Source of the DNA: Dirofilaria immitis
Lineage: Eukaryota > Nematoda > Chromadorea > Rhabditida > Onchocercidae
Direction: 5' to 3'
DNA: 64,000 bases
NCBI GenBank assembly: GCA_024305405.1
Contig: JAKNDB010000098.1
Coordinates: 1,701,501-1,765,500, forward strand
Each line of letters begins with the position of its first letter. The first letter of the stretch is position 1. Both the position numbers and the translations under genes were made by a program. Positions 62,816 to 64,000 of this stretch are shown here, piece by piece. Under the pieces are notes generated by a model. That model did not search any database, had not been told where the DNA came from, and worked only from the letters and a program-made list of their open reading frames with translations.

Positions 62816-63880
62816 GATGAGCAATTTATTGACTACTTGACCTTGAGGTCATTCTCATGCAATAAGATGCTGCAGCGAATACCCGTTAGACAATAATACA
62901 CCTATGAGACAATATCTGTAAGACAATAATACACCTGTAAGATAATAATATACCTGTAAGACAATATATATGATAATAATCCTCTCTGTAATACTCGATT
63001 TTTCTCAGGGGACAGTATATTTCTTTACCATTCATATATATTGTTTCATATTTGTTTCACATTCCCCAATCTGTAATTACAAGTAAATGATAGTAATTTT
63101 TATAGTGAATAATAGTGATTTTTTTATAGTGATTAATTTTATAATAATTATTAATAAAACAAAGATGATGAATAGAATTTACTTATATGAATATGATCTA
63201 TTTGAAAAGGAATGAAATTTTAAAATTGAAAATTTAGCATACATTGATATTGAGAGAGAAGAAAGAAACAAATTAAGAATGTGGAATGAGAGGCAGCTCA
63301 GTTATTTGACCTTAGGGTCATTCATCACAAAAGAGGTAATGGATGGATGGACATCAATCAACAACAAATGGCATTTATCTAAATCGAATGCTATGCAATT
63401 GAGTGGCTTGATGAAAACAATAACAATCCATAAAAGTGTGAAATAATGGAGCAACTAAGTTATTTGACCTCAGGGTCATTCGCCAGAAACGGAGCAATGA
63501 ATGAATCAATCAACAAGCATTTATTTAAATCGAATATTATGCAATTGTTGTTTGATTCTGGATTACTCAAAGGGATAGATATATCAACAATATTTGTCTA
63601 ATTTAATAATATGAAAATAAATTTGAAAGAATAAAATTTTACAATTAAAAAATTAGTAACCATAGAATTACATGACCCTAAAATGACCTCAGGTCATTTA
63701 TATTAGGATACAATGTACAACTATACAATCAATTATTTCTGATATATGGTAAATGATTTTGCGGAAGAAATTTGAGGAATAAAATCTTAGCTTAGAAAAC
63801 TTGGCATCTGTTCTTGTTGAAGAATCATACTGAAAACAATTTAATTTATTTGACCCCTAAGATTAGATTACAATCAATGA
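62800..63880. repeat. Diverged repeat family centred on TGACCT-n-AGGTCA palindromes
   Basis: Palindromes at 62838-62851, 63307-63320, 63465-63478 and 63684-63696 with spacers of 2, 2, 2 and 1 bases, plus degenerate TGACCC half-sites at 63673 and 63851. The copies at 63285-63440 and 63441-63600 also share CAATCAACAA, CATTTATNTAAATCGAAT and ATGCAATTG, so the whole ~160-bp unit is duplicated. A short GACAATAATACACCTGTAA repeat lies at 62890-62970. Confidence 0.75.
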
Positions 63881-64000
63881 ATGGATATTAGCAATATTTA
63901 TTTAGTTTCTTATATGATAGTAAATTTAAAGGACGAATAAAAATTTTGAAATTGAAAAATAGTATTCATTCTTGTCGAAAGAGAGAAAAAAGCCAGATAA

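Noticed and set aside
1..64000. Telomeric TTAGGC arrays
   Set aside because: No run of TTAGGC or GCCTAA was seen, so the repeat-rich left end is not shown to be telomeric.

Overview
The window is nuclear eukaryotic DNA, very AT-rich, with six protein-coding genes built from short exons and AT-rich introns. The six best protein matches are animal genes. Polypyrimidine/CAG acceptors lie just upstream of three start codons, as in trans-spliced mRNAs, and two genes are arranged as in a known Caenorhabditis operon. I read it as a nematode, probably clade III (spirurid/filarial-like), but the species cannot be fixed from the sequence. No transposase, reverse transcriptase, rRNA, tRNA or CRISPR was recognised.

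Layout. 1-25.5 kb is a gene-poor block made almost entirely of short and long tandem repeats (units of 3, ~20, 33, 43, 61, ~88, 93 and ~164 bp, several with higher-order structure) embedded in plain AT-rich sequence. 25.6-38.1 kb (+): a phospholipase D of the PX-PH-HKD class (pld-1/PLD1 type), at least 25 exons. 39.6-42.7 kb (+): a PRRC1 homologue, 7 exons. 42.7-45.2 kb: intergenic, with a (CT)n tract, a 46-bp repeat and an inverted repeat. 45.2-49.7 kb (+): a bHLH-PAS transcription factor of the NPAS1/3-SIM (hlh-34-like) group with a 42-residue Asn tract, 7 exons. 49.7-50.7 kb: a convergent gap. Then three minus-strand genes: 54.75-50.72 kb, an NBR1/p62-like PB1 + FW-domain protein with two LC3-interacting-region candidates; 58.24-56.65 kb, ARL2 (evl-20), exactly 184 codons plus stop; 61.20-58.63 kb, translation initiation factor eIF3g, which with ARL2 probably forms an operon. 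61.2-64 kb is intergenic and holds two CACGTG E-boxes and a diverged repeat family centred on TGACCT-n-AGGTCA palindromes.

Functionally, PLD1, ARL2, PRRC1 and an NBR1-like receptor touch membrane traffic, tubulin folding and autophagy, and eIF3g is housekeeping; nothing suggests a single joint pathway. The most useful observation for an annotator is that at least seven exons in five genes need a 1-2 base correction to keep frame, mostly one missing A in a C-A5 run. These look like consensus errors rather than decayed genes. Other notable items are a decayed duplicate of a PRRC1 exon inside its own intron, and a three-copy tandem array of an intron/exon boundary in the bHLH-PAS gene.
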